64,000 bases of DNA from Arcanobacterium pinnipediorum (GTDB lineage Bacteria > Actinomycetota > Actinomycetes > Actinomycetales > Actinomycetaceae), in the NCBI RefSeq assembly GCF_023973165.1, contig NZ_CP099547.1, positions 1,550,001-1,614,000 of the forward strand, in the 5' to 3' direction. This document shows positions 7,963-16,880 of the stretch, in pieces. The translations under genes and the position numbers were made by a program. The notes beneath the pieces are model-generated. The model worked only from the letters and a program-made list of their open reading frames with translations, searched no databases and was not told the DNA's origin. Numbering within the stretch: the first letter of the stretch is position 1; each line of letters opens with the position of its first letter.

Positions 7963-10895
7963 AGCTGAGCTCTCCGGCGCACTCTGGGCAATGCTGCGAT
8001 CAGCGCAATCAGCATTGCGCTGTATTGGCTAATTGTTAGCAGGCCGTGGACAGTATCTGAGGTTGATACCTGAAGATTTCCGTGAGCATGGGCTGGCATT
8101 GTGAATGCTTGCTGCCATGAGAGCTGGTGTGGGCTAAGGGCCTCATTATCGACTACAGCTTCCCATGTGGGCGCAAACCGCTCTGGGATTACCACTATTT
8201 GCTCGTGGTCATCTGGAAGGATCTGGCGTGTGCGCCCAACATGCGCTCGAATAATACCATCGTCGCTATCATCAACGCGCCAAAAATCACCAGATTCATG
8301 CCCGGAAACATAGGTTATATCGGAGATTGTATTAAGAGCCGCCACAAGTTGGTTACGATAGATATCTGCACCGGGCTCACCGGGACGCACTAGCACAAGG
8401 GAAATACCATGGGCACGCAGATCGCCACTAACTGACTGAGCACGCCCGGTAATATTTGCAACCGTCTGCCCCAGATGCTCAGCCGGAGTCGGATCGGAGG
8501 AACTGACACGCACACTCATGCTCGATTCAGTCAATTCGATTCCGTAGCCGCGCCAGAGTTGAGCGTCGATGCCGGTGGCGTTGGCACTTAAAGCCAAAAC
8601 CTTCTCCCCGTTGCGTTGGTCTTCACTGCCCACTGCCGGCAACAGATTCTCTGAGACAGGTTCAATACTGCGTAGCTCGGCTATATTGAGTATGAAATAA
8701 CTGCTTGAGCCCAGGGTGCCTATCGCGAGGATAACACTTAAAAAACCTATCGCAATATGTTTGACACCAAACGAGGATGCGCGCAACCACGAAGCTGTAC
8801 CCGCAAATCCAGCAGCTACTGCCATCACCAATGATATCCACGTCAATTCTTGTCCCAAGCCCGGCCATAGATTCATGCCAGGATCGGTGATCTGAGTAGC
8901 ACCCAAAGCTAGGGCTAGACCTAAAAGTGCATAAAGCCAGGCAATACGTACTCGGCCGTATCCTCGCATGCGACCTAACGCTACCAACGCCAACATAACT
9001 AGACTCACCGGCAACGCATATGCCAGTGTGGTTGTACCCGATGACCAGCCCGAAACATAGGGAGTAAGGGTTAGAACATCGCGGGCGTTACTGATCTCGT
9101 CTTGGATGATTCCTGGGCTGGTGAGGAAATATTTTATGCCGGCAAAACGCAAACCTGGCAGTTGGGCAATAACTGCTGGCAAGGGCACAAAGAGCCAGCG
9201 CCAGCGCAGTCGGTGCCCGATGAAACCGATTACGCCTACAAGTAGGGCTAGAACTGCAAATATTGGTGATGCTAGGGAGGTAATGAGCATGAAGAAGGAG
9301 AGCAGACCAGCCTCACGCACCCGGTTGCGCCACGCTCGACCAATAACATAGGCGATGCCGGTCAAACCAATATATGCCACAACTCCAGCTATTCGTCCTT
9401 GCGCCAAAGAGAGCAAGAATGGCGGGGAGAGCGTCCACACCAGTGCCAGCATCACCCGGGCCGGCCACCTTACCATGATTCGTCCCACGGCTTCGTATGC
9501 CAGCAAGGCAACGACGACGGTAGCGCAATAGAACACGATTGCTACTAGCTGCCCTAGGGTGATGTGAAGTGGCTGGAGGAGCCACAGCGCCATGGAGAGG
9601 AAAACCCAGAGCGGATCGAGTGCACCTGGATAACCGTCAGCAGAAAAAATCCAGCCTGACATCGCCTGGCGGGTGAGTTCGAATCCAGTTAGGGAGCTGG
9701 GCGCCAGACCGCCACCAGTCAATACCCCGCTAGAGGCAACTGGGAAAAATATCACGCCTGCTACCACGATTGCGACGCCGAGCGTAGCCAAACGTCCAAG
9801 ACGCACCCCACGAACCAACTCCCCGCGCTCGATCAAGGTGAGCTGATCGGGAGCCTGGGCCATCAACACAGCATCGGCGTGCGCCCGGCGCGATTGGCGT
9901 TTTGCCAGCCGAATACTCCACGGTTTTTCTTCCAACGCGGCCAAAGAACGCCGCGCAGTCACGAGATCGTTGGCATAGCGTCGTCGAGATTGAATAATGG
10001 CACCAAAACGTTGTGCTAACTGCCAACCGGCACGCAATTCGGCGCGGCTATAGGCGCCTTCTTTCGCAACTAACCGCAGCACTGCGCGCCCAATAGCGCC
10101 AAGAACATAACCTAGCCACAACACTGGCATAACAAGCGCCGGAGCAGCGATCAAGGCGTTGTGTAGCTGTGCTACTCGCCGCGCAGCAAACGACGATACC
10201 AGTGAGCTCCCCAGCGATAACCGCTTATGGCGAACACGAGCTTGAGGCTGGACAACAACCCGGTATCCGGCGCTGCGCACGCGACGAGAAAACTCCAAAC
10301 CGTCACCAAACGGACCCAGTGCTGGATCCAACCAGCCACAGGCTTGCCCTACCGATGTGCGCACGAGCATTCCAGCAGACCCCACCGCCAACACATCGTG
10401 GCGAGAATCTAACTGACCTTGATCAATTTCACCAGGTTCGACATCTGGAACACGGCGCGCGGAACGAGTAGCGCGGATACCAACTTCAAGTAACGTGCGC
10501 TGATGGGTATCCCAGCCGACTTGTTTCGCACCCACGATACCGATTTGCCGGGAGGCTTCGCCGGTGTGAGTCAACAGATCGAGCGCTAAACGTTCAGGGG
10601 CACTATCGGCGTGTAAAAACCATACCCACGGATCGTTGATCTCACTTTGGGCAAGCGTTGCCGCTACCGCAGCGCCATACGTAGGTTGACTACCAATAAC
10701 GACGACGTGGGCGTGCGGATAATCTTGGTGTACCTGGCCAACGTGGGCTTCGCGTTCGACGCCGACAATTACTTGGGCGGGCAGATAGGATTGGTCTGCC
10801 ACCGCCCGGAGGGTCTCGCGTGCACTGCTAAAGTCGTAGTCTTGCGAAATAATAAGCGCAGTAACTTGATCGCGGCGTATCTCCTGCATAGGCAT
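7959..10895 (-). CDS. Large membrane-bound family 2 glycosyltransferase
   Basis: Predicted to make or extend an envelope glycan at the membrane. An N-terminal GT2 domain spans about residues 1-250 (VTALIISQDYDFSSARETL..., acceptor/metal region WVWFLHADSAPERL, then LGPFGDGLEFSRRVRSAGYR). It is followed by a membrane segment near 245-275, a basic linker, then about ten hydrophobic helices between roughly 370 and 720 and a C-terminal extracytoplasmic region ending in another helix. At 978 aa it matches the multi-domain transferases found next to whiB2 in actinobacteria. It starts 17 nt downstream of whiB2 and overlaps the DUF5719 gene. Substrate is not readable from sequence. Confidence 0.85.
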   Translation of the reverse strand: MPMQEIRRDQVTALIISQDYDFSSARETLRAVADQSYLPAQVIVGVEREAHVGQVHQDYPHAHVVVIGSQPTYGAAVAATLAQSEINDPWVWFLHADSAPERLALDLLTHTGEASRQIGIVGAKQVGWDTHQRTLLEVGIRATRSARRVPDVEPGEIDQGQLDSRHDVLAVGSAGMLVRTSVGQACGWLDPALGPFGDGLEFSRRVRSAGYRVVVQPQARVRHKRLSLGSSLVSSFAARRVAQLHNALIAAPALVMPVLWLGYVLGAIGRAVLRLVAKEGAYSRAELRAGWQLAQRFGAIIQSRRRYANDLVTARRSLAALEEKPWSIRLAKRQSRRAHADAVLMAQAPDQLTLIERGELVRGVRLGRLATLGVAIVVAGVIFFPVASSGVLTGGGLAPSSLTGFELTRQAMSGWIFSADGYPGALDPLWVFLSMALWLLQPLHITLGQLVAIVFYCATVVVALLAYEAVGRIMVRWPARVMLALVWTLSPPFLLSLAQGRIAGVVAYIGLTGIAYVIGRAWRNRVREAGLLSFFMLITSLASPIFAVLALLVGVIGFIGHRLRWRWLFVPLPAVIAQLPGLRFAGIKYFLTSPGIIQDEISNARDVLTLTPYVSGWSSGTTTLAYALPVSLVMLALVALGRMRGYGRVRIAWLYALLGLALALGATQITDPGMNLWPGLGQELTWISLVMAVAAGFAGTASWLRASSFGVKHIAIGFLSVILAIGTLGSSSYFILNIAELRSIEPVSENLLPAVGSEDQRNGEKVLALSANATGIDAQLWRGYGIELTESSMSVRVSSSDPTPAEHLGQTVANITGRAQSVSGDLRAHGISLVLVRPGEPGADIYRNQLVAALNTISDITYVSGHESGDFWRVDDSDDGIIRAHVGRTRQILPDDHEQIVVIPERFAPTWEAVVDNEALSPHQLSWQQAFTMPAHAHGNLQVSTSDTVHGLLTISQYSAMLIALIAALPRVRRRAQL

Positions 10896-10912
10896 ATCTC
10901 GTCGCTATCGCG

Positions 10913-11260
10913 CTACCCGTGCAAATTCCGGGCAACCTTCCGTTCGCGAGCCATACGCTTGCGATCATTATCTGAGGTTCCACCCCAAATACCGTGCCGG
11001 ATATCGTGGGAGACGGCATACTCTAAACATTGAGCACGCACCGAACAACCGGCGCATACTGAGGTCGCGGGCGCGGTAGATCCGCCTTTTTCGGGATAAA
11101 AGATATCTGGATCGGTTTGAGCACATAGTGCTTCTTCCATCCAGCTGAGGTCTTCAGCAACTAAAGTGCCGTATCCTAGGTTAAAGATACCCTGCATGAG
11201 GGTCTGAGCATGAGCCGCATCGGACTGATTACCGGTTGCTTGTGCCTCTAGATCCCGCAT
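10913..11260 (-). CDS. whiB2: WhiB-family iron-sulfur transcription factor (WhiB2/WhmD type)
   Basis: Small [4Fe-4S] regulator; WhiB2 orthologues control division and septation. The four cluster cysteines are C46, C69, C72 and C78 (ALCAQTDPDIFYPEKGG, VCAGCSVRAQC). The GIWGG turn follows at 90-94 and then a basic DNA-binding tail (RKRMARERKVAR). The ATG at 11260 is preceded by GAAGGGA at good distance; an internal ATG at codon 22 is possible. It sits first in an operon with the glycosyltransferase and DUF5719 genes and has a good promoter at 11295-11324. Confidence 0.92.
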   Translation of the reverse strand: MRDLEAQATGNQSDAAHAQTLMQGIFNLGYGTLVAEDLSWMEEALCAQTDPDIFYPEKGGSTAPATSVCAGCSVRAQCLEYAVSHDIRHGIWGGTSDNDRKRMARERKVARNLHG

Positions 11261-11294
11261 ACAACTATCCCTTCAAAAATAACGTGCTATGTAA

Positions 11295-11324
11295 ATTACA
11301 CGCGTGTCATACCCCAAAAGTCAA
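11295..11324 (-). promoter_or_regulatory. Promoter of whiB2 operon
   Basis: TTGACT (11324-11319), an 18-nt spacer and TGTAAT (11300-11295) on the minus strand. The start point would be near 11288, about 28 nt before the whiB2 ATG and upstream of its GAAGGGA ribosome site. Confidence 0.7.
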
Positions 11325-11365
11325 GGCGATAGGGCAAACTGCCCTCTAGCATCGGAAATAATCAC

Positions 11366-12031
11366 ATGAAGCGAGCAAAGATGTCTCATACTCCAGCAGA
11401 TCTCATCTCAGCACTCCTGACTCGAGCAACCATGCCCGCACTGGTCTGGTATGGAAAATCAGAGCGAATTGAACTCTCTGGCAAAGTCGTAGCTATGCAT
11501 ATATCTAAACTCGTTGGCTATCTTTTAAATGACTTGGCAGTGAGCGAAGATACTCGCCTCGTCATCGATTTGCCGATCCACTGGAAAACACTTCTCTGGC
11601 AGCTAGCTGGTTATGCCAGTGGCTGCCAAGTCAGCTCCGCGGGCACCGATTTATCTTGGGAAGATATTGTTGTAACGAACGCTCCTACAGATTCACCGGG
11701 TCAAGGAGTACATCTGGCGTTGAATCTGGACTCGTTGGCACTGTCGTGGAACGGTTCGTTGCCCGCCGGGTACGACGACGCTACCGCAGCTCCAATGCGC
11801 TTTGCCGACACAATCGATACCAGTATTCTCAGCTCCACTCCACTGCCCGCCGTCGTCCCACCTGAGCACGCCACGCGCGCCCTGGCAGTTCTACCACGCG
11901 ATATTCACACGCTATGTTCGGAGTTCATCGGGGCTGCAGTAACGAATCGCAATCTGGTGATAATAACCCTAGAACAAGACATTGAGACCATTCTTGCAGC
12001 CGAAAATGCATCCATGTGGGATACAATATGA
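11366..12031 (+). CDS. TIGR03089 family protein
   Basis: Actinobacterial protein of unknown function, distantly related to the N-terminal region of AMP-forming acyl-CoA synthetases. It has the family pattern: TPADLISALLTRATMPALVWYG, then ELSGKVVAMHISKLVGYLLND, IDLPIHWKTLLWQLAGYASGCQV and a C-terminal NRNLVIITLE. It lacks the AMP-binding P-loop, so it is unlikely to be an active ligase. Start is either 11366 or the in-frame ATG at 11381 (MSHTPADL). It is followed by the LCP genes and divergent from whiB2, as in relatives. Confidence 0.8.
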   Translation: MKRAKMSHTPADLISALLTRATMPALVWYGKSERIELSGKVVAMHISKLVGYLLNDLAVSEDTRLVIDLPIHWKTLLWQLAGYASGCQVSSAGTDLSWEDIVVTNAPTDSPGQGVHLALNLDSLALSWNGSLPAGYDDATAAPMRFADTIDTSILSSTPLPAVVPPEHATRALAVLPRDIHTLCSEFIGAAVTNRNLVIITLEQDIETILAAENASMWDTI

Positions 12032-12096
12032 ACACTTAATTGTTTATCGAACATTCAACAGCATCGAACGTGAATAAAACGAAGTAGGACAAGAGC

Positions 12097-13254
12097 GTGA
12101 AACCTTCGAGCGAGACTTCCACCCTCCCCAAAAGATCAGCTACCCATCAGCGAAAGATAGGCCCGTGGCGCAATCGCCTACGCATTTTCTTCACCGCTGT
12201 ACTGGCACTGACACTGTGTGGTGGAACCGCGGTAGCTACGATGCTTCACCAGCTCCAAAGCTCTATCAAGCAACATGATGTCTCTGCGCTGATATCGCAA
12301 AAAGATCGCCCAGTAGAAAACCAAGCTCCGCTGGATCAAAAAGCTGGAAAGTCCCTCAACATTTTGCTCTTGGGAGCAGATCTTGCCGATGGCGGCCTCC
12401 AACGTTCCGATACGACGATGATCGTCCACATTTCAGCAAATAGAGAACGCATCGATGTGGTCTCGATCCCGCGCGATACTCTCGTCGATATTCCCCCGTG
12501 CGTCATGGGCAACGGGGAATCATCATTTTGGCAATACGACACCATTTTTAATGCCGCCTTTGCCACCGGCGGTAATTTCGATGGCAATGTGGCACAATCT
12601 GCCGCATGTACGATGAAAACAGTTGAAGAACTCACCGGTATCTACATCGACGGGTTTGCCGTCTTAGACTTTGACTCATTCCGCGACGTCGTCAATACGA
12701 TCGGCGGCATCGACATGTGTTTCAACGAAGATATTGACGATCCATATTCCGGCATCAGTCTCACTGCCGGTTGCCATCACCTCGATGGCACTCAGGCACT
12801 TGGTATTGCACGGGCCCGCTATTCCATTGGTGATGGCTCCGATATCGGCCGTATTTCACGCCAACACCAAGTCGTTACCGCGATAGCTAAAAAGACGTTC
12901 TCCCTCAACGTCTTTACCGATATCCCCACGCTCTACGGTATTTTGAAGAATGTAACCAGCCACATGGATTTATCTGATGGGCTTGGTGATATCCAATGGC
13001 TAGGCGGACTGTCCTATTCGATGCGCAATATTAACCCTGACGAAATCAATTTCGTTACCATGCCTTTCGAATATGAGGGGCCTCGCGTACGCCCTGCCGC
13101 AAGTGCTACAGCTGTGTGGGAAGCACTCATTAACGATGCCCCCATCCCGGCACAAACTCCAGCAGCTGACGCCGGCCCAGATGTTGTTCACAGTGTAACG
13201 CCAGAACAACTCCAAGAATTTAAAGACAATCTCGGTGCTGGACTGACACAATAA
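12097..13254 (+). CDS. LytR-CpsA-Psr (LCP) family glycopolymer transferase
   Basis: LCP enzymes transfer undecaprenyl-linked glycopolymers to peptidoglycan outside the membrane. A cytoplasmic basic N-terminus precedes one membrane helix (about 27-50, RIFFTAVLALTLCGGTAVA). The LCP domain follows: LNILLLGADLAD, RSDTTMIVHIS, VVSIPRDTLVDIP, GGIDMCFNEDIDD and ALGIARARYSIGDGSDIGRISRQ, with the expected Asp/Arg active-site residues. Start is a GTG at 12097 with GTAGGA about 10 nt upstream. It is followed 15 nt later by a second LCP gene, forming a tandem pair. Confidence 0.92.
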   Translation: MKPSSETSTLPKRSATHQRKIGPWRNRLRIFFTAVLALTLCGGTAVATMLHQLQSSIKQHDVSALISQKDRPVENQAPLDQKAGKSLNILLLGADLADGGLQRSDTTMIVHISANRERIDVVSIPRDTLVDIPPCVMGNGESSFWQYDTIFNAAFATGGNFDGNVAQSAACTMKTVEELTGIYIDGFAVLDFDSFRDVVNTIGGIDMCFNEDIDDPYSGISLTAGCHHLDGTQALGIARARYSIGDGSDIGRISRQHQVVTAIAKKTFSLNVFTDIPTLYGILKNVTSHMDLSDGLGDIQWLGGLSYSMRNINPDEINFVTMPFEYEGPRVRPAASATAVWEALINDAPIPAQTPAADAGPDVVHSVTPEQLQEFKDNLGAGLTQ

Positions 13255-13269
13255 CCGTTAGGATTTCTG

Positions 13270-14688
13270 GTGACTCAACCTCCATCTTTCCAACCGCGTA
13301 ACCGCCCACCTCGGCCATCGGCTCAAGGTGCGCGTAGAGTTGGGCGATCTAAGGACCAACCTTCGGCTTCAGCTTCTGGCGAGTCGCGCCCAGGTGCGCG
13401 CTCACCTCACGATCAGCCACCTGCACGCTCTAGGTCGGCAGCACCTGCGGGGCGCGCCCCACGCGGCCCAATTCGACGTTCGGCTTTTTCTCCAGACCAA
13501 TCGCGCACACAACAGCCACAATCTCCACAACAATCCCATTCCACACCTGCCTCACCAGAGCCTATTGCACCGTCGATTCCCCCGCGACGCCGCGCTCAAC
13601 GCCCTCCGGCGAGCTCGCCGCAATCCTATGCGCCAGCCCGAGAGGCTAGCTCTGGCCCACATGCCCATACTTCTCGCCCCCCACAACAGATCCACCCTGG
13701 CCAAGCCAGCCACACTCCAGGAAACGGATCTGGGCATCCGCGTCGGCGCCGCGGTTGGCGATTCTATGCAGCCGGTAGCGCCGTAACTCTTCTAGTGATA
13801 TTGGTTGTGAGCATCGGCTGGGTCTACTATCTCTACGCCCTTGGTAATTCGAATATCGCGCGCGTGCAAGCCTTAACTGATCGGCCTAGCACTGCCGGCA
13901 CAACCTATCTCATCGTCGGCTCCGATGAACGCGGCGGCGTTGTTTCTGATCCCACTGAGGGCCAGCGCGCCGATACCATCATGGTTTTGCATGTACCAGA
14001 TTCTGGAAAAACATCGCTGATCTCAATACCGCGAGACGCTTTAGTTGATTATCCAGATGGCTCTTCAGGGAAAATCAACGCCGCCTTTAGCCTCGGCGGG
14101 CCGCAATCGCTGGTTGCCACAGTAGAAAACCTCAGCGATCTAACGATTGATCACTATGTACAGATCGGGATGGACGGGGTTAAGCAACTTACCGATGCGG
14201 TTGGCGGGGTTAATCTTTGCCTCGATTACGACGTCAATGACCCATACTCAACGCTACAATGGCAAGCTGGCTGTCACGACGTCGATGGCACCACGGCGCT
14301 AGCGTTTTCTCGAATGCGCTACCAAGATCCGCTCGGCGATATTGGGCGCGCTACTCGCCAACGCCAAGTTGTCTCCAAGATTATTAGTAAAGCCGCCTCG
14401 ACGTCGACGTTTATTAATCCTGGTCAGCAACATCACCTCGTCGAAGCTGCCAGCAGCGTGCTGACTACCGATGACTCCGATTCCCTGTTCGATGTGGCAT
14501 GGGCCGGCTTGGCGCTGCGTGACGCGCTAGGAACAGAAGGAGTTATGGGAGCCCCACCGATTAGTTCATTGAACTATATCGGCTACGATGGCGCCTCCTA
14601 CGTCTTGTTCGACGAAGATGCCATCGATAGCTTCTGGGCTCAGGTTCGTGACGGGAGCGTGACGAAGGATTCGTTCGCATCCTTCTAA
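13270..14688 (+). CDS. LCP family glycopolymer transferase with long disordered N-terminus
   Basis: Second LCP paralogue. The first 165 residues or so are Pro/Arg/Ser/Gln-rich and probably disordered in the cytoplasm. A single membrane helix follows (WRFYAAGSAVTLLVILVVS region), then the LCP domain: TYLIVGSDERGG, RADTIMVLHVPD, LISIPRDALVDYPDG, GGVNLCLDYDVNDPY and ALAFSRMRYQDPLGDIGRATRQ. Catalytic residues look conserved. A GTG start lies 7-8 nt after AGGA. Cotranscription with the preceding LCP gene is likely (15-nt gap). The tail may serve as an interaction platform (inference). Confidence 0.92.
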   Translation: MTQPPSFQPRNRPPRPSAQGARRVGRSKDQPSASASGESRPGARSPHDQPPARSRSAAPAGRAPRGPIRRSAFSPDQSRTQQPQSPQQSHSTPASPEPIAPSIPPRRRAQRPPASSPQSYAPAREASSGPHAHTSRPPQQIHPGQASHTPGNGSGHPRRRRGWRFYAAGSAVTLLVILVVSIGWVYYLYALGNSNIARVQALTDRPSTAGTTYLIVGSDERGGVVSDPTEGQRADTIMVLHVPDSGKTSLISIPRDALVDYPDGSSGKINAAFSLGGPQSLVATVENLSDLTIDHYVQIGMDGVKQLTDAVGGVNLCLDYDVNDPYSTLQWQAGCHDVDGTTALAFSRMRYQDPLGDIGRATRQRQVVSKIISKAASTSTFINPGQQHHLVEAASSVLTTDDSDSLFDVAWAGLALRDALGTEGVMGAPPISSLNYIGYDGASYVLFDEDAIDSFWAQVRDGSVTKDSFASF

Positions 14689-14737
14689 ATATCGTTTCTA
14701 GGCAGTGCGCATCTAGGCGATGCTTTTGCCCGTAGCA

Positions 14738-16054
14738 CTATCTGCGCCGGCGCCGCGAGGCTAACGAAATTACTGCACCTTTGGGTACCACATGTGCTGG
14801 ATTGAGCTGATCGGGAACTGCGGGCAAGGTGAGAGTAAATTCGGCTGGTTGGCGCATCGTTAATTCCAGTCGTCCCCCATTACTCGAAGCTAACTGGCGT
14901 GCTACTGCTAACCCAATACCGGTTGATCCTACTCCAGAAACCCCTTTTTGGAAGATAGTATCGCCAAGTTCATCGGGCACTCCAGCGCCTTCGTCGCGGA
15001 TGCGAATATTCATCATCCGGCCTGATTTCGTGGGGGTGATCGTCGTCGTCCCAGCTCCGTGCTTGAGCGAGTTTTCCAGCAATGTGGCAATGATTTGAGA
15101 TAGCGCTCCGGGGGTTGCGCGAACAAAATCGTAATCGCCGGGTGCTAGGACGAGTTCGCGATTCGCGTTGTGGAAGACGCTACTCCACTCGTTGTATTGT
15201 TGCTCGCAAATTTCTTTAAGCCAGACAGCTTCGACTCCTGGTGCTTCGTCAGATACCGAGGTGCGCATGAGTTCCTGGACAACTCCACTGAGCCGGTCTA
15301 TTTGTTCGAGCGCTAACGTAGCTTCGTCACGCACTTGGTCATCGTCGGCTAAAAACTGGATTTCTTCTATCCGCATGGATAATGCGGTAAGAGGGGTGCG
15401 TAATTGGTGTGCGGCATCGGCAGCGAACTGACGTTCGGCAGCGATTCGCCCGGCCATTCGGTTCGCAGTTCGCTCTAATTCTTGATAGACGAGATCGATT
15501 TCTTCAATTCCGGATGGATCCATGTGCGGCCGCACGCGCCCGGCACCTATTTGCTCGGCCGTGGCAGCTAGGAGGACGAGTGGTTCGGACAAGGTTCGTG
15601 CGCGACGTTGCGCAACCAGACCACCCACGCCGTATGCTAAAACAACTAAGACGACCGCTGCGCCACCAAGTTTGAAGATATTTCCTAAGGCGGCATACTT
15701 TGGTGCAGATATTGTTACCAGGGTGCCTTTCGGGGAAAAGCGGCGGATCTCGAACCGTAGCGGAGCTAGCGAGTTGGTTGATTCGAAGGTTTGCCCGTTT
15801 GTATAGGCTACCGATATATGAACTTCGGATAGGCGTGAGGATTCGGCTAACGAATCGAGTAGATTGGGCCAGACCTTCGCGTTGTTTTGTTCTAAGCGCC
15901 CGATGATCTCAACAACTGTTTGCGACCGGAGTTCAATACTGTTTTGGGCGTCGCGCCAAATGAGGAAACTACCTAGGAGCACTCCTGGGATAGCGAGAAA
16001 AAGTACCGCAACAGCTACAACTACTCTCATCAATGCAAGTGCGCGTTGTCGCAT
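14738..16054 (-). CDS. Sensor histidine kinase (OmpR-type partner)
   Basis: Two-helix membrane sensor (TM1 about 8-32, TM2 about 127-148) with a short 95-residue extracytoplasmic sensor. HAMP-like linker, then H216 in FAADAAHQLRTPLTAL. The N box is LLENSLKHG, G1 IRDEGAGVPDE and G2 GSTGIGLAVARQ. It ends with a basic RRRR tail. It lies 76 nt downstream of its response regulator gene. The signal is not identifiable from sequence. It is a different system from MtrAB; no chromosomal neighbour reveals its target. Confidence 0.9.
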   Translation of the reverse strand: MRQRALALMRVVVAVAVLFLAIPGVLLGSFLIWRDAQNSIELRSQTVVEIIGRLEQNNAKVWPNLLDSLAESSRLSEVHISVAYTNGQTFESTNSLAPLRFEIRRFSPKGTLVTISAPKYAALGNIFKLGGAAVVLVVLAYGVGGLVAQRRARTLSEPLVLLAATAEQIGAGRVRPHMDPSGIEEIDLVYQELERTANRMAGRIAAERQFAADAAHQLRTPLTALSMRIEEIQFLADDDQVRDEATLALEQIDRLSGVVQELMRTSVSDEAPGVEAVWLKEICEQQYNEWSSVFHNANRELVLAPGDYDFVRATPGALSQIIATLLENSLKHGAGTTTITPTKSGRMMNIRIRDEGAGVPDELGDTIFQKGVSGVGSTGIGLAVARQLASSNGGRLELTMRQPAEFTLTLPAVPDQLNPAHVVPKGAVISLASRRRRR

Positions 16055-16130
16055 CTAATACCTTCTTCAGTTCCGGTTAGCGCTCATGGCGGGCTAGATC
16101 TCAGGCGTTAAGTAGCTGGTAGTTTACTTT

Positions 16131-16811
16131 TTACTCGACTTCGAAACGGAATCCCATGCCGCGTACGGTGGAAATATAGTGCGGCTCAGCAACGTCTTCA
16201 CCAAGTTTGCGGCGCAACCACGATATATGCATATCGAGTTTCTTCGTTGAGGTTTCGACGTCCTTACCCCACATGGTTGACATGAGTTTTTCGCGTGATA
16301 CTACCGATCCGGCAGAGCGCAAGAGAATGGTGAGAAGTTCGAATTCTTTACCGGTTAGCTGCAGCTCCTCATCTCCTAGATAGGCTCGGTGGGCGCCTAA
16401 ATCTATCGAGACATCTTGGGCTTTCAACATCCCCGCGGGTTCTTCTTGAGGCGAAGTGCGTCGCAACAAGGCGCGAACGCGGGCTAAAAGTTCAGCAAGG
16501 CGGAATGGTTTCGTTACGTAATCATCTGCGCCGGCATCTAAACCAACAACCATATCTACTTCTTCGGCGCGCGCGGTCAGGATCAAAATCGGGAAAATTT
16601 CTCCGCTCGTGCGTGCAGCGCGAGCCACATCGAGGCCATCCATATCTGGCAGTCCTAGGTCCAAAACCATGAGGTCAATAGCAGATGAGATTTGATCGAT
16701 AGCTGCTTGCCCGTTATCCACGGCAGTGACGTCATATCCTTCGCGCATAAAAGCTCGAACCAATGGGGCTGAGATCGCCGCATCATCTTCAACAATAAGT
16801 ACTCTAGTCAT
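16131..16811 (-). CDS. OmpR-family response regulator
   Basis: Receiver domain with VEDD, phospho-acceptor D51 (LMVLDLGLPDMDG) and the YVTKPF lysine. The winged-helix DNA-binding domain reads LTGKEFELLTILLRSAG and TKKLDMHISWLRRKLG. The frame opens at 16829 (MKREMK), but the homology and a GAGAA-type ribosome site favour the ATG at 16811 (MTRVLIVEDD). It is upstream of the cognate kinase and 70 nt downstream of the adenylate cyclase on the same strand. Confidence 0.92.
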   Translation of the reverse strand: MTRVLIVEDDAAISAPLVRAFMREGYDVTAVDNGQAAIDQISSAIDLMVLDLGLPDMDGLDVARAARTSGEIFPILILTARAEEVDMVVGLDAGADDYVTKPFRLAELLARVRALLRRTSPQEEPAGMLKAQDVSIDLGAHRAYLGDEELQLTGKEFELLTILLRSAGSVVSREKLMSTMWGKDVETSTKKLDMHISWLRRKLGEDVAEPHYISTVRGMGFRFEVE

Positions 16812-16880
16812 TTTCATTTCTCGTTTCATAAGTTTTTAGCTAAATTTGGCGAACTACTACTTTCCATAGTAAAGGAATAT

